A stretch of 64,000 bases of DNA, from contig NZ_JACVEE010000006.1 in the NCBI RefSeq assembly GCF_015355755.1, forward strand, positions 1 to 64,000, given 5' to 3'. The notes beneath the pieces are model-generated. The model had not been told where the DNA came from. It saw only the letters and a list, made by a program, of their open reading frames with translations, and searched no databases. Source of the stretch: Nocardia sp. XZ_19_385 (GTDB taxonomy: Bacteria; Actinomycetota; Actinomycetes; Mycobacteriales; Mycobacteriaceae). Position numbers and translations under genes: made by a program. Below, in pieces: positions 7,722 through 16,651 of the stretch (positions within the stretch are counted from its first letter, which is position 1; each line of letters opens with the position of its first letter).

Positions 7722-8906
7722 CTATGGGGCAGGCGCGGTCGTGGCGCGAAGTCGGTTCAGGTAGCGGAACTTCCAGCCGCGTAGTTCCCCCGCGTCCGGT
7801 TCGACGCGCAGATTCGGGAGGTCGCGCAGCAGCCGGTCGACGGCGACTTCGGCGAGGACTGGTATCAGTGCGCTCGCGAGGCATTGGTGGCGGCCGTAGC
7901 CGAGTGTGAGGTAGGGCTTACGGGCCCGATGGATGTCGAACTGCTCGGCGTCGTCGAATTCCCGCTCGTCCCGATTGGCTGATGCGAGGCACGGGGCCAC
8001 CATCACCCCGGGTGGAAGTCGCACCCCGTCGAGGGTGCTTTCCCGGGTGGTCTTACGCCCGACCAAACCGACGGGCGCAAGCCAGCGCATCGCTTCGTGC
8101 ACGGCGGCGTTCAGCAACTCGCGATCAACACGTACCTGTGCGAGTTGGCCGGGATGACAGGCGAGGGCGTAAGTCAGGTTTCCGGCCAGCCATCCGGGCT
8201 CCTTGAATGCGCTGATCATCATTTTGACTGTCGGCAGCACGGTTTCGGCATCCCTTGGGTCGCCGACCGGTCGCCCGGCGTGCAGCAAGGCGGAAAGGAA
8301 CGATCCGTCCGGGTGTTCGCGGAGTTCAGCGAGCACCGGGCCGAGCGTCGCATCCATCTCCCGGCTCGCGGCCGCGGCCGCGGTGTTCCGGCCTGGATCG
8401 CCGCTGGGGTTCTGTAGCGCGTCGGTGAAGGCGCTCGACCAGCCGCGCAATGTGGACTCGGGCACCGCGCCCAGCCCCAGGGTCCGGGCCATCGCCGCGC
8501 CGCATACGGGCTGGAAATACTCCGACATCAGGTCAACGCTGTCGCGCCGACTCAGCGTTGCCAACTCGGCGGTCGCGATCTCGTCCGTGACGTTTTCGAG
8601 GCCGGGTATTGTCTCGCCGGCCAGCCGGTCGGCGACACTTTCCCGGGTCTCGGCGTGGGCGTCGCCTTCCTGGGCCAGGATCGACATTCCCGGTCCGCAC
8701 AATTTCGTCAGCGGCGCATCGGGGTCGCTGGTGACGAAGGAATCCGGACTGGACATGACATGACGGACGTCGTGCAGGCGGGTGACCAGCCAGACCCCGA
8801 GGGCGGGCACCCAGGCAACCGGTTCTTCCCGGCGCAATCGTGCGTAAATCGGATAGGGATCGACGTACAGCGAGTCGACCGTGAGGGACTCCGCAAAACT
8901 ATCCAT
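7722..8906 (-). CDS. Cytochrome P450 with atypical I-helix
   Basis: A 394-residue bacterial class P450. The K-helix ExxR is EAMR in AVHEAMRWLAPV, and the haem-ligand loop is LGYGRHQCLASALIPVLAEV, where the usual Phe and the Gly after Cys are replaced. The I-helix, normally AGxxT, reads MMISAFKEPGWLAGNLTYAL: the conserved acid/Thr pair that delivers protons to bound oxygen becomes Glu-Pro. Such variants occur in P450 branches with unusual chemistry. The gene starts inside the last codons of the flavoprotein gene (8-bp overlap) and is followed 48 bp later by the decarboxylase gene, so the three are co-transcribed. No ferredoxin gene is adjacent. Confidence 0.92.
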   Translation of the reverse strand: MDSFAESLTVDSLYVDPYPIYARLRREEPVAWVPALGVWLVTRLHDVRHVMSSPDSFVTSDPDAPLTKLCGPGMSILAQEGDAHAETRESVADRLAGETIPGLENVTDEIATAELATLSRRDSVDLMSEYFQPVCGAAMARTLGLGAVPESTLRGWSSAFTDALQNPSGDPGRNTAAAAASREMDATLGPVLAELREHPDGSFLSALLHAGRPVGDPRDAETVLPTVKMMISAFKEPGWLAGNLTYALACHPGQLAQVRVDRELLNAAVHEAMRWLAPVGLVGRKTTRESTLDGVRLPPGVMVAPCLASANRDEREFDDAEQFDIHRARKPYLTLGYGRHQCLASALIPVLAEVAVDRLLRDLPNLRVEPDAGELRGWKFRYLNRLRATTAPAP

Positions 8907-10206
8907 TGACGGTCACTCTGCTGGCGAAGTATTCGTTGATCGCCTGGAGCGCGACCGCGCCCTGCCCGATCGCCGAGCCCACACGTTTGACGCTCCCGGA
9001 ACGGACATCACCGGCGGCGAACACTCCGGGCACATTCGTTTCCATCAACAGCGGATCGCGGCCCGCCGGCCACGGGATCGGCAACCGCTGGTCATTGCGA
9101 AGGACGTCGCTGCCCGTGAGAACGAAACCGTGATCGTCGCAGCCGATGAGATCACTGCACCACTCGGTGCTCGGTTTGGCTCCGATCAGCAGATACAGCG
9201 CGGCCGCGGGAACTGTTTCGGTGGCGCCGGAGACCCCGTCCCGGAGCACCAATCCGGCCAGTGCAGTGTCGCCCAGTGATTCGACCACCTCGGTCCGGGT
9301 GCGCACGGAGATGTTGGGACATGCTTTGATGCGCTCGACCAGATAATGCGACATCGTGTCCAGGTCGGCTGTACGCACCAGCATTGTCACCGAGCGGGCG
9401 TATTCGGCGAATGCCAGCGCCGCCTGTCCCGCCGAGTTCCCCGCACCGACCATGAAGACATCCTCGTCGGCGACGGTGGCGGCTTCGCTCAGACATGAGC
9501 CGTAATACACGCCCGCATTGACGAACCGATCTACGCCGGGAGCCGGGTGACGGCGCCACTGCATGCCGGTCGCTATCAACACGGCGCGCCCGCGGATAAC
9601 GGAACCGTCGGCAAGTTCGACGGCGCGCCAATCACCCTCGATTGTCAAGCGATTCGCCACCCGCGCCGACAACCATTCGACTCCGAAGCCCTTGGCCTGG
9701 GTGAGCGCCCGCCGCGCGAGCTCCGCGCCGCCGACTCCGGTGGGAAACCCGAGATAGTTCTCGATACGCGAGGTACTACCCGCCTGGCCGCCTGGTGCGT
9801 CGTCCTCGATCATGACGACTCCCATACCCTCGCATCCGGCGTAAACGCCACATGCCAGTCCCGCGGGGCCGCCGCCGACTATGACCAGATCATAGGTATC
9901 GGACTGGGCCGGGCAGGTCAGATCCAGCGCGAGCGCCAAGTCGATCAGCGACGGATCGTGCAGAACCCGGCAGTCGGGCAGCACCACGGTGACCGCCACA
10001 TCCCCGGACATTCCCAGCCGTTCAGCCAATACCCGGGCGTGCTCACTCCGGTTCATGTCGTGCCAGGCATACGGCACGACATTTCGCTCCAGAAAATCGC
10101 GGACTACGAATGCCTTATCCGCCCGCTGACGGCCGAGCACAACGACATTGCCCGCTGACTCCGAGACAGCTGTATCCACGAAATCCTCCGGCCTGTTCGA
10201 ATTCAT
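8899..10206 (-). CDS. Thioredoxin-reductase-like FAD oxidoreductase with N-terminal thioredoxin-like domain
   Basis: A 435-residue protein. Residues 20-100 look like a thioredoxin/glutaredoxin-type fold without active cysteines (RDFLERNVVPYAWHDMN). The flavoprotein part follows: FAD dinucleotide fold DLVIVGGGPAGLACGVYAGC, then GGQAGSTSRIENYLGFP, NADPH fold VFMVGAGNSAGQAALAFAEY, and the final FAD motif VFAAGDVRSGSVKRVGSAIG. The CxxC redox pair of true thioredoxin reductases is absent: the place reads VYYGSCLSEA. This matches the known subfamily of TrxR-like proteins that do not reduce thioredoxin. In this operon it could supply electrons to the P450, but that is inference. Confidence 0.88.
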   Translation of the reverse strand: MNSNRPEDFVDTAVSESAGNVVVLGRQRADKAFVVRDFLERNVVPYAWHDMNRSEHARVLAERLGMSGDVAVTVVLPDCRVLHDPSLIDLALALDLTCPAQSDTYDLVIVGGGPAGLACGVYAGCEGMGVVMIEDDAPGGQAGSTSRIENYLGFPTGVGGAELARRALTQAKGFGVEWLSARVANRLTIEGDWRAVELADGSVIRGRAVLIATGMQWRRHPAPGVDRFVNAGVYYGSCLSEAATVADEDVFMVGAGNSAGQAALAFAEYARSVTMLVRTADLDTMSHYLVERIKACPNISVRTRTEVVESLGDTALAGLVLRDGVSGATETVPAAALYLLIGAKPSTEWCSDLIGCDDHGFVLTGSDVLRNDQRLPIPWPAGRDPLLMETNVPGVFAAGDVRSGSVKRVGSAIGQGAVALQAINEYFASRVTVNG

Positions 10207-10378
10207 ACCCGATCAAAACCTTCACGATCCTACGTGAGTTCGATACCGGCTCGCGGAAAATTCTTGTTGTCTGAAACGGAATTATGAACGTGCGATGTGT
10301 ATTGGCGAATAGTGACAGATGAGTGGGTTCACTGAACAGATCGGCCGGTGCCGGAAATGGCTCGGCGGGCAGCCGAGG
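10207..10378. promoter_or_regulatory. Upstream region of the flavoprotein-P450-decarboxylase operon
   Basis: A 172-bp gap with no gene. It must hold the promoter of the minus-strand operon. It is locally AT-richer than its surroundings. I cannot pick exact promoter boxes. Confidence 0.35.
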
Positions 10379-11086
10379 TCACCTGCGGTCAGTTCCCGTT
10401 GTGCGCGAATGCCCGCCTGTCGCAAGGCGCATGAGGTCGGATTCGAGATCGACGTGGTCCAGGGCGGAGGTGTTTGCGCTGCGTGGGGCGGTGGTCGCGA
10501 ACTCGTGGCGATGGTTGTGCCAGGTTTCGCCGGCGATGGTGGCACTGACGCCGCTGGCTACCAGGGCGGCGAGTTCGGTTGCGGTGCGGGCGATCCGGTC
10601 GGAGAGCGCGCGGTCGGCCCAGTCCTGCGGGGTGGCGAACAGGGAGGTGGGCGTCACCAGTGCGCGCAGGTAGGCGAACAGGGGCCGCATCTGTTCGTCG
10701 GGGACCAGGGAGTGCCTTTCGCTTCCGGCCGTCGCGGCGAGTGCGACGGGTTTCGCGATGAGCAGGTCGTCGTCGAGGACATCGATGAACGACTTGAACA
10801 GGCCGCTGATCCCCGCCTTGTAGACCGGGGTGGCGGCGATCACCGCGTCGGCGGCGGCGAGCCGTTCGAACGCGGCGCGCAGGTTGTCGCTGGGGAATCC
10901 GGCCAGTGTCGCCTGACCGATATCGGCGACCAGGGCACGCAGGTCCACCGTGCCCACCGTCGCCTCGACACCGCGGGCGGTCAGTAGCTCGAGGGTTTTC
11001 TGCGCGAGCCGGTCGGCGAGCAGCCGGGTGGAGGACGGCTCGCTCACCCCGGCGCTGACGATGACGATGCTGCGTGGCGTGCTCAT
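10379..11086 (-). CDS. NADPH-dependent FMN reductase (CE1759-like)
   Basis: A 235-residue flavodoxin-fold reductase. The N-terminus IVIVSAGVSEPSSTRLLADR forms the FMN phosphate loop, and the second FMN-contact segment is AATPVYKAGISGLFKSFIDV near residue 95. It ends with a His/Arg/Thr-rich tail. It sits 24 bp downstream of a luciferase-like monooxygenase gene, an association seen in actinobacteria as the CE1758/CE1759 pair: the reductase would supply reduced FMN to the monooxygenase. Since the monooxygenase reading frame is broken here, the pair may no longer function together. Confidence 0.88.
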   Translation of the reverse strand: MSTPRSIVIVSAGVSEPSSTRLLADRLAQKTLELLTARGVEATVGTVDLRALVADIGQATLAGFPSDNLRAAFERLAAADAVIAATPVYKAGISGLFKSFIDVLDDDLLIAKPVALAATAGSERHSLVPDEQMRPLFAYLRALVTPTSLFATPQDWADRALSDRIARTATELAALVASGVSATIAGETWHNHRHEFATTAPRSANTSALDHVDLESDLMRLATGGHSRTTGTDRR

Positions 11087-11110
11087 TGGTCCTGCTTTCC
11101 TTTCGTGCCG

Positions 11111-12294
11111 TCACAGGGCGGGATAGATTGCGCCCGTTGCTGATTCGCTGTCCTGGTAGGGCGAGGTGCCAGTGAGGTTGTCGCCCCGGTTGGGGTTGGG
11201 TCGCGGCTGTCGCGGCGGCTGATCGCCGTACTTGGCGCGCACCAGGCTCTGATGGGTCGGTGCGTCCGGCACTTCGGGGTCGCGGCGCGCCTCGAGTTCC
11301 TTGCGCAGGACCGGCACGACTTCTTCGGCGAGCAGGTCGATCTGCTTCAGGACGGCGGGCAGCGGCAAGCCCATACCGTCGAGGAGCCACAGCTGACGCT
11401 GGTAGTCGCCGAACTGGTCGTGGAAGCCGAGGGTCTTGTCGATGACCTCCTGCGGGCTGCCCACGCTCATCGGCGTCCCGCTCGCGATGTCCTCGAGTGG
11501 GCTGTTGAAGCCGAACGGGTTGTGCTGGAAGTACGGCCGGAATTCGGTGAAGGCGTCCTGGGAGCGCTTGGCGATGTAGGCGTGCCCGCCGAGCCCGACG
11601 ATGGCCTGCTTGGCGGTGCCGTGCCCGTAGTGCTCGAACCGCTTCCGGTAGAAGTTCACCAGCGGGATGAAATGCCCGTTGGGCGCGAGAATGTTGTACC
11701 GAAGAAGCCGTTTCCGTAATACGCCGCCTGCTCGGCGATCTCCGGGGTGCGGATCGAGCCGTGCCACACGAAGGGCGGCACATCATCCAGCGGACGCGGG
11801 GTCGAGGTGAAACCCTGTAGCGGAGTACGGAATTCGCCCTCCCAGTCGAGGACGTCCTCGCGCCACAGCCGGTGCAGCAGGTTGTAGTTCTCCAGGGCCA
11901 GATGGACGCCCTTGCGAATATCTTTGCCGAACCACGGGTAGACCGGTCCGGTGTTGCCGCGGCCGAGCATCAGGTCCAGCCTGCCCTTGGCGAGATGTTG
12001 CAGCATCGCGTAGTCCTCGGCGATCTTCACCGGATCGTTGGTGGTGATCAGCGTCGTCGAGGTGGACAGCGTGATTTGTTCGGTCACCGCGGCGATGTGC
12101 GCCAGCAAGGTCGTCGGCGAGGAGTCGAAGAACGGCGGATTGTGGTGCTCGCCGACGGCGAAGACATCCAGACCTGCCTGGTCGGCATGCCGGGCCATGG
12201 TAACCATCGCGTCGATCCGCTCGCCCTCGCTCGGGGTGTAGCCGGTGGTCGGGTCGCGGGTGACGTCGGTCACCGAGAAGATTCCGAATTGCAT
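11111..12294 (-). pseudogene. Luciferase-like FMN monooxygenase (CE1758-like), frameshifted
   Basis: Two overlapping frames together encode one LLM-class flavin monooxygenase of about 393 residues. The first part starts at ATG 12294 (MQFGIFSVTDVTRDPTTGY) and includes FAVGEHHNPPFFDSSPTT and MLGRGNTGPVYPWF up to AAYYGNGFF. There the frame turns into nonsense and stops at 11656. The other frame continues at the same place with YNILAPNGHFIPLVNFYRKR and FEHYGHGTAKQAIVGLGG to a stop at 11111. A single missing base near 11698-11704 explains this. It may be a real inactivation or an assembly error, since everything else about the gene is intact. It is divergent from a TetR gene. Confidence 0.85.
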
Positions 12295-12345
12295 TGCGCG
12301 CCGCCTTTCTCGAGGTGAGCGCCCTGAGGTGCACTGACGAGAGGG

Positions 12346-12367
12346 TAAGCGGACTTTACCCCGCTTA
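12346..12367. promoter_or_regulatory. Palindromic operator between monooxygenase and TetR genes
   Basis: Perfect 7-bp arms TAAGCGG / CCGCTTA separated by 8 bases, centred in the divergent gap 52 bp from the monooxygenase ATG and 15 bp from the TetR ATG. The placement is typical for autoregulation and repression by the adjacent TetR protein. Confidence 0.7.
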
Positions 12368-12382
12368 TATTCCCCGGCGGGT

Positions 12383-13006
12383 ATGTTGAGCCGTATGGAG
12401 ACGGCCGCACTACCGCTGGGCCTGCCGCGCCCCGAGCGCGGTGACGCCGCCCGCAACCGCAGACATCTGCTGGACGTCGCACGGCAGATGGTCGCCGAAT
12501 CGGGCGTGGAGCACCTCACCATGGACGGACTGGCCGAACGGGCCGGACTCGGAAAAGGCACCGTTTTCCGCCGCTTCCGCACCCGGGCGGGCATCTTCCA
12601 CGCCCTGCTCGACGAGGACGAGAAAGCATTCCAGCAGTCCGTGCTGTCCGGCCCGCCGCCGCTGGGGCCCGGCGCCGACCCGGTCACCCGCCTGATCGCC
12701 TTCGGTCGCGCCCGCATCGATTTCCTGTTCGCCCACGCCGCGATCGCCCGCGCCTCCCTCGACGCCAACCAGTCGGTTCCCGTCGGCACGGCCACGATCT
12801 CCCAGTTTCACGTCCGCATGCTGCTCGGCCGCGCCGACATCGGCGTCCCCGACCTGGACACCCTCGCAGTCCAGCTCACCGCAGCCCTCGAAGCTCCGAT
12901 CCTGCTCTACCTCCACACCCCGGCGGGCGCGGACACGAACCGGATCCGGCACCTGGCCGACGGATGGCAAACGCTGATCGAACGCACCTGCGCCGCGCTC
13001 CGATGA
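12383..13006 (+). CDS. TetR/AcrR family regulator
   Basis: A 207-residue regulator. The N-terminal helix-turn-helix is clear: RNRRHLLDVARQMVAESGVE, then MDGLAERAGLGKGTVFRRFR, with FRTRAGIFHALLDEDE closing the domain. ATG 12383 and ATG 12395 are both possible starts. The C-terminal ligand domain is Ala/Leu-rich and ends HLADGWQTLIERTCAALR, which resembles SbtR-type C-terminal domains. It is transcribed away from the monooxygenase-FMN reductase pair across the TAAGCGG palindrome, so those genes and its own are the likely targets. Confidence 0.9.
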   Translation: MLSRMETAALPLGLPRPERGDAARNRRHLLDVARQMVAESGVEHLTMDGLAERAGLGKGTVFRRFRTRAGIFHALLDEDEKAFQQSVLSGPPPLGPGADPVTRLIAFGRARIDFLFAHAAIARASLDANQSVPVGTATISQFHVRMLLGRADIGVPDLDTLAVQLTAALEAPILLYLHTPAGADTNRIRHLADGWQTLIERTCAALR

Positions 13007-13009
13007 GGA

Positions 13010-16000
13010 TCAGATTTCCTCTGGAATGGTCGCCGCCGGGTCGTCGGCACCCTTTCGGAACGCCGCCTCGAACGCCGTTTCGCTGAGTTCGGCGCGCACG
13101 AGCGCCATGATCCGCTCGACATCGCCGCGTTCCGCGCCCGGTAGCGGCGCCCCGACAGCGATCCGCGTCCTTTCGGCCGCACCGAGGAGTTGGGCCGCCG
13201 CCTCCGGTCGGCCGGTCAGGGCCTCGGCGCCGGCCAAACCCTCCAAGGCGAGCGCGACCGCGCGCGGATCACCGGTCTGCCGCGCGGCCGATAGGCCGGA
13301 CAGGTGGAGCGTGCGTGCGGCCTGCGCGTCACCGCGCAACTCGGCGATGAATCCCAGTTCGGCCATGATGAAGGCGATCCCGAAATCGGAGTCGAGCTGT
13401 CCCTCCCATGGCAGCCAGCGCCGCAAATGCGTTTCGGCGGCATCCAGGTCACCGCGCCGCCTGGCAGCGATGGCCAGCCCGAGCTCCGCGAACTCCTCGC
13501 CCAGCTGGTAGCCGTGTTCGGCGGCCAATCGCATTGCCCGCCGGTGCAATTCGTCGGCATGCGCGAGGTCGCCGGTCAGCAGGGCGATCCGGCCGAGCGC
13601 GGAGAGCTTGTCCGACAACTCGGTCCACAGCTCGAGCTCTTCGGCCATCCGTAATCCTGCCCGGTGCAGGCGTCTCGCCCGGTCGTAGTCCCCGACGATC
13701 TCGGCATGGCGGCCGAGCATCTGGGTCGCCTGCACCTGCCCCCAGCGGTCACCGAGCTCGGTGAACAGCGCCATGCTCTGCTCGCCGTACTCGGCCAGGG
13801 CAGTCAGATCACTGCGGATCAGCGCGTGCTGGGCGCGAGTGACAAGAGCGGCGGCAATGCCCCATTGATTGCCGGTCGCCCGGAAATTGGACAGGCTGCG
13901 CACGGCCGGGGTCTCGTCCTCTCGTTCGCCGATGAGGCTTTGCGCGAAGGCGACGAACCATTCCGCTCGCGCGTTCTCCGGCTGTCCCGTCGGCGTCACG
14001 GGCTCGTCGGAATGCTCGCCGAGTCGCCGGGCGAACCCGGCCCGCCAGAGCATTGCGGGCCGGTTCGAAGGGAAAGCCGAGAATGCTCGAACGCCCTCGC
14101 CGAGACGCCCGCGCAATACCCAGTACCAGGCCAGAGCGTCGACGAGCCGGCCACCGGTTTCGGGGTCGGAATGGTCGAGCGCGGCCCGCAGGTTGGGGGC
14201 CTCGGCGTCCAAGCGGCGCAGCCAGCGTCGCTGTTCCGGGCCGCGGAGATGGGCGTCGGCGCGCTCGGCGAACTCGGTGTAGTACTCGCGGTACCGATGC
14301 CGGACCTCGTCGAACTCATCGGCTTCCCGAAGTCGCTCGATGCCGTAGGCGGCCACGGATTCGAGCATCCGATAGCGCGGCTCGTCGGTGCCGGAGAAGG
14401 TCAGCAGCGACCGATCGACCAGCCGGGTGAGCGGGTCGAGGGCATCGGGACCACAAGCCGCCTCGACCGCGTCCAGGGTGCCGCCATCCGCGTGAATCGC
14501 CAAACGGCGCAATACCATTCGCTCGGGCTCGCTGAGCAGCTCCCAGCTCCAGTCGATCATGGCGCGCAGCGTCCGTTGCCGTGGCGGCGCATCGCGCGGC
14601 CCCGAACCCAGTAGCCGGAACCGGTCGTGTAACCGCCGGTCCAGCTCGTGCACCCCCAGCGCCCGCACCCGGCTCGCCGCCAGTTCCAGGGCGAGCGGAA
14701 TGCCGTCCAACCGCCGGCAGATCGAGGCGATCGCGGCGGCGTTGCCGGCGTCGAGGCGAAAGCCTGGTACCGCCGCGACCGTTCGCGCGACGAACAGCTC
14801 CACTGCCGCCGACTCGAGATCGAGCGGCGGCACCACGAACAGCCGCTCGCCGCTGATGTCGAGGGGCTCCTGGCTGGTCGCGAGGATGCGCAGCCCAGGC
14901 GCCGCCCGCAGTAACTCGGCGCTGAGTGCGGCCACCTGCTCGATCACGTGCTCGCAGTTGTCCAACACCAGCAGCATGCGGCGGTCCCGCAGGGTCTCCG
15001 GCAGCCGGTCGCCCACGGTGACTGTGTCGTCGCGCAGTTCGAGCGCGGCCAGAACGGCGTCGGAGACCCGGGTGCTCGGGCCTGCCACGGCCAGCTCCAC
15101 CAGCCAAGTCCCGTCGGGGAATCCGCTGGACACCGTGCGCGCGGATTCGATGGCCAGCCGGGTCTTGCCGACACCGCCAGGCCCGGTCAGCGTGACCAGC
15201 CGAGCCTCGGCCAGCAGATCACGCACCTCCGCCAGGGCGGCATCCCGGCCGATCAGTTCGTTCACCGGGGCCGGTAGGTTCGTCCGGGCGCGAACGGCTT
15301 GCGCCGGGCCCAGCGTGTTGTCCTGTTCCAGGATGGCCTGATGCAATGCGGCCAGCTCCGGACCGGGATCCACGCCGAGCTCCTCCGCCAGGCGGGTGCG
15401 CAGATCATGGAAGCTGGCCAGGGCCTCGCCCTGGCGGCCCGCGCGGTACAGCGCGCGCAAGTGGGCGGCACGGAGCCGTTCGCGCATCGGATGCCGGGTG
15501 ACCAGATCGCTCAGCTCGTCCGCGAGTAACCCGTGCTCGCCCAGTTCCAGCCGAGCTTCGGCGCGCAGTTCCGTGGCAGTCAACCGTTGCTCGTCGAGGC
15601 GGGCGATAACCGGACGCGCGAATTCCTCGTCGGCGAAATCGGCCAGGGCCGGGCCGCGCCAGAGGGTCAGCGCGTCGCCGAGCATCCGTGCGACCGCACC
15701 CGGGTCGGCCGTTCGTGCGGCATCGTTGATCAACTGCTGGAAGCGGGTGGCATCCACTGTCGCGGCCGGTGACAGCGCGTAGCCGGGGGCACGGGAGACG
15801 ATGAGGTCCCGGCCGCCGGGCTCGGCGTCCTCGAGCGCGCGCCGCAGCTGCGACACGCGGGTCTGCAGCGCCCCCGACGGGTTGGCCGGGAGTTTGTCAC
15901 CCCACATGTCGTCGATCAGCCGGTCTGCCGGAACCACCTCACCCGCACTGACCAGCAGATGGGCGAGCAGGATTCGGACCTTCAGCTCCGCGACCCGGAC

Positions 16001-16054
16001 CGGGCGCCCTTCCGATGTCCACACGGCGAGTGGACCGAGCACCCCGAAACGCAT
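13010..16054 (-). CDS. BTAD/AfsR-type regulator with NB-ARC ATPase and TPR domains
   Basis: A 1014-residue regulator. The correct start is ATG 16054 (MRFGVLGPLAVWTSEGRPVR); the open frame extends further but that part is not protein-like. Order: OmpR-type winged helix (1-95, LPANPSGALQTRVSQLRRAL), bacterial transcriptional activation domain (about 100-245, YRAGRQGEALASFHDLRTRL), NB-ARC-like ATPase with Walker A TGPGGVGKTRLAIE and Walker B MLLVLDNCEHVIEQ, then TPR-like helices to the end. Such proteins are STAND-type switches that often activate secondary metabolism. It is divergent from the flavin reductase-MFS operon, 67 bp away, its most likely target. Confidence 0.93.
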   Translation of the reverse strand: MRFGVLGPLAVWTSEGRPVRVAELKVRILLAHLLVSAGEVVPADRLIDDMWGDKLPANPSGALQTRVSQLRRALEDAEPGGRDLIVSRAPGYALSPAATVDATRFQQLINDAARTADPGAVARMLGDALTLWRGPALADFADEEFARPVIARLDEQRLTATELRAEARLELGEHGLLADELSDLVTRHPMRERLRAAHLRALYRAGRQGEALASFHDLRTRLAEELGVDPGPELAALHQAILEQDNTLGPAQAVRARTNLPAPVNELIGRDAALAEVRDLLAEARLVTLTGPGGVGKTRLAIESARTVSSGFPDGTWLVELAVAGPSTRVSDAVLAALELRDDTVTVGDRLPETLRDRRMLLVLDNCEHVIEQVAALSAELLRAAPGLRILATSQEPLDISGERLFVVPPLDLESAAVELFVARTVAAVPGFRLDAGNAAAIASICRRLDGIPLALELAASRVRALGVHELDRRLHDRFRLLGSGPRDAPPRQRTLRAMIDWSWELLSEPERMVLRRLAIHADGGTLDAVEAACGPDALDPLTRLVDRSLLTFSGTDEPRYRMLESVAAYGIERLREADEFDEVRHRYREYYTEFAERADAHLRGPEQRRWLRRLDAEAPNLRAALDHSDPETGGRLVDALAWYWVLRGRLGEGVRAFSAFPSNRPAMLWRAGFARRLGEHSDEPVTPTGQPENARAEWFVAFAQSLIGEREDETPAVRSLSNFRATGNQWGIAAALVTRAQHALIRSDLTALAEYGEQSMALFTELGDRWGQVQATQMLGRHAEIVGDYDRARRLHRAGLRMAEELELWTELSDKLSALGRIALLTGDLAHADELHRRAMRLAAEHGYQLGEEFAELGLAIAARRRGDLDAAETHLRRWLPWEGQLDSDFGIAFIMAELGFIAELRGDAQAARTLHLSGLSAARQTGDPRAVALALEGLAGAEALTGRPEAAAQLLGAAERTRIAVGAPLPGAERGDVERIMALVRAELSETAFEAAFRKGADDPAATIPEEI

Positions 16055-16121
16055 GTCGCAACGGTAGCCCGGAGTCCGGCTGGAGTTCATCCGGAGTGCA
16101 TCCGAAGGCCCTGCCGCCACT

Positions 16122-16625
16122 GTGATCACCATGAACCAAGAGCCACTGCGGATGGCGATCCTCACCGAACGCTCCGGTGTCGCCGCCGCCGAGCGATTCG
16201 CCGAATATGCGGCGAGCCGTACCGAATTCGAGACGGACGTCATCGATCTGTCGCTGGCCTGTCTCCCGGCGGCGCCGGGCGATGGGCACGCCGTGCGCGA
16301 TCTCGCGCCCTGGCTGGCCGGCGCCGACGCTTTCGTCGTGGCGACGGCCGAAGTCAATCGCGGCTATCCGGGCGCGGTCAAGAACGCCATCGACTGTTTC
16401 GCGGCGGAATGGCGAGGCAAACCGGTGGGATTCGTCGCCTATGGCACGCCGGCCGGGGGCCGGTCCGCGGTGGAACAGCTCCGGTCGGTCTTCACCAGCC
16501 TGCATGCCATGACCGTCCCCGATGTCGTCGGTGATCCCTTCCGGGCCGACGCCGCCGAACGAATGATCGACCAGCTCATCTGGTGGGGCCGCGCCCTGCG
16601 CGCCGCCCGTCCTTACCTCTCGTGA
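16122..16625 (+). CDS. NADPH-dependent FMN reductase family protein
   Basis: A 167-residue flavodoxin-like reductase. Start ATG 16122 or the ATG three codons later (MNQEPLRMAILTERSG). FMN-contact segments: ILTERSGVAAAERFAEYAAS (a variant of the usual GSxR loop) and VVATAEVNRGYPGAVKNAID, followed by GKPVGFVAYGTPAGGRSAVE. It is the first gene of a three-gene plus-strand operon with an MFS transporter 26 bp later and a flavin oxidoreductase-like gene. The combination suggests protection against, or export of, a redox-active compound under control of the divergent BTAD protein. Substrate unknown. Confidence 0.88.
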   Translation: MITMNQEPLRMAILTERSGVAAAERFAEYAASRTEFETDVIDLSLACLPAAPGDGHAVRDLAPWLAGADAFVVATAEVNRGYPGAVKNAIDCFAAEWRGKPVGFVAYGTPAGGRSAVEQLRSVFTSLHAMTVPDVVGDPFRADAAERMIDQLIWWGRALRAARPYLS

Positions 16626-16651
16626 ACTCGAAAAACCTTCTAGGAGAAGAC

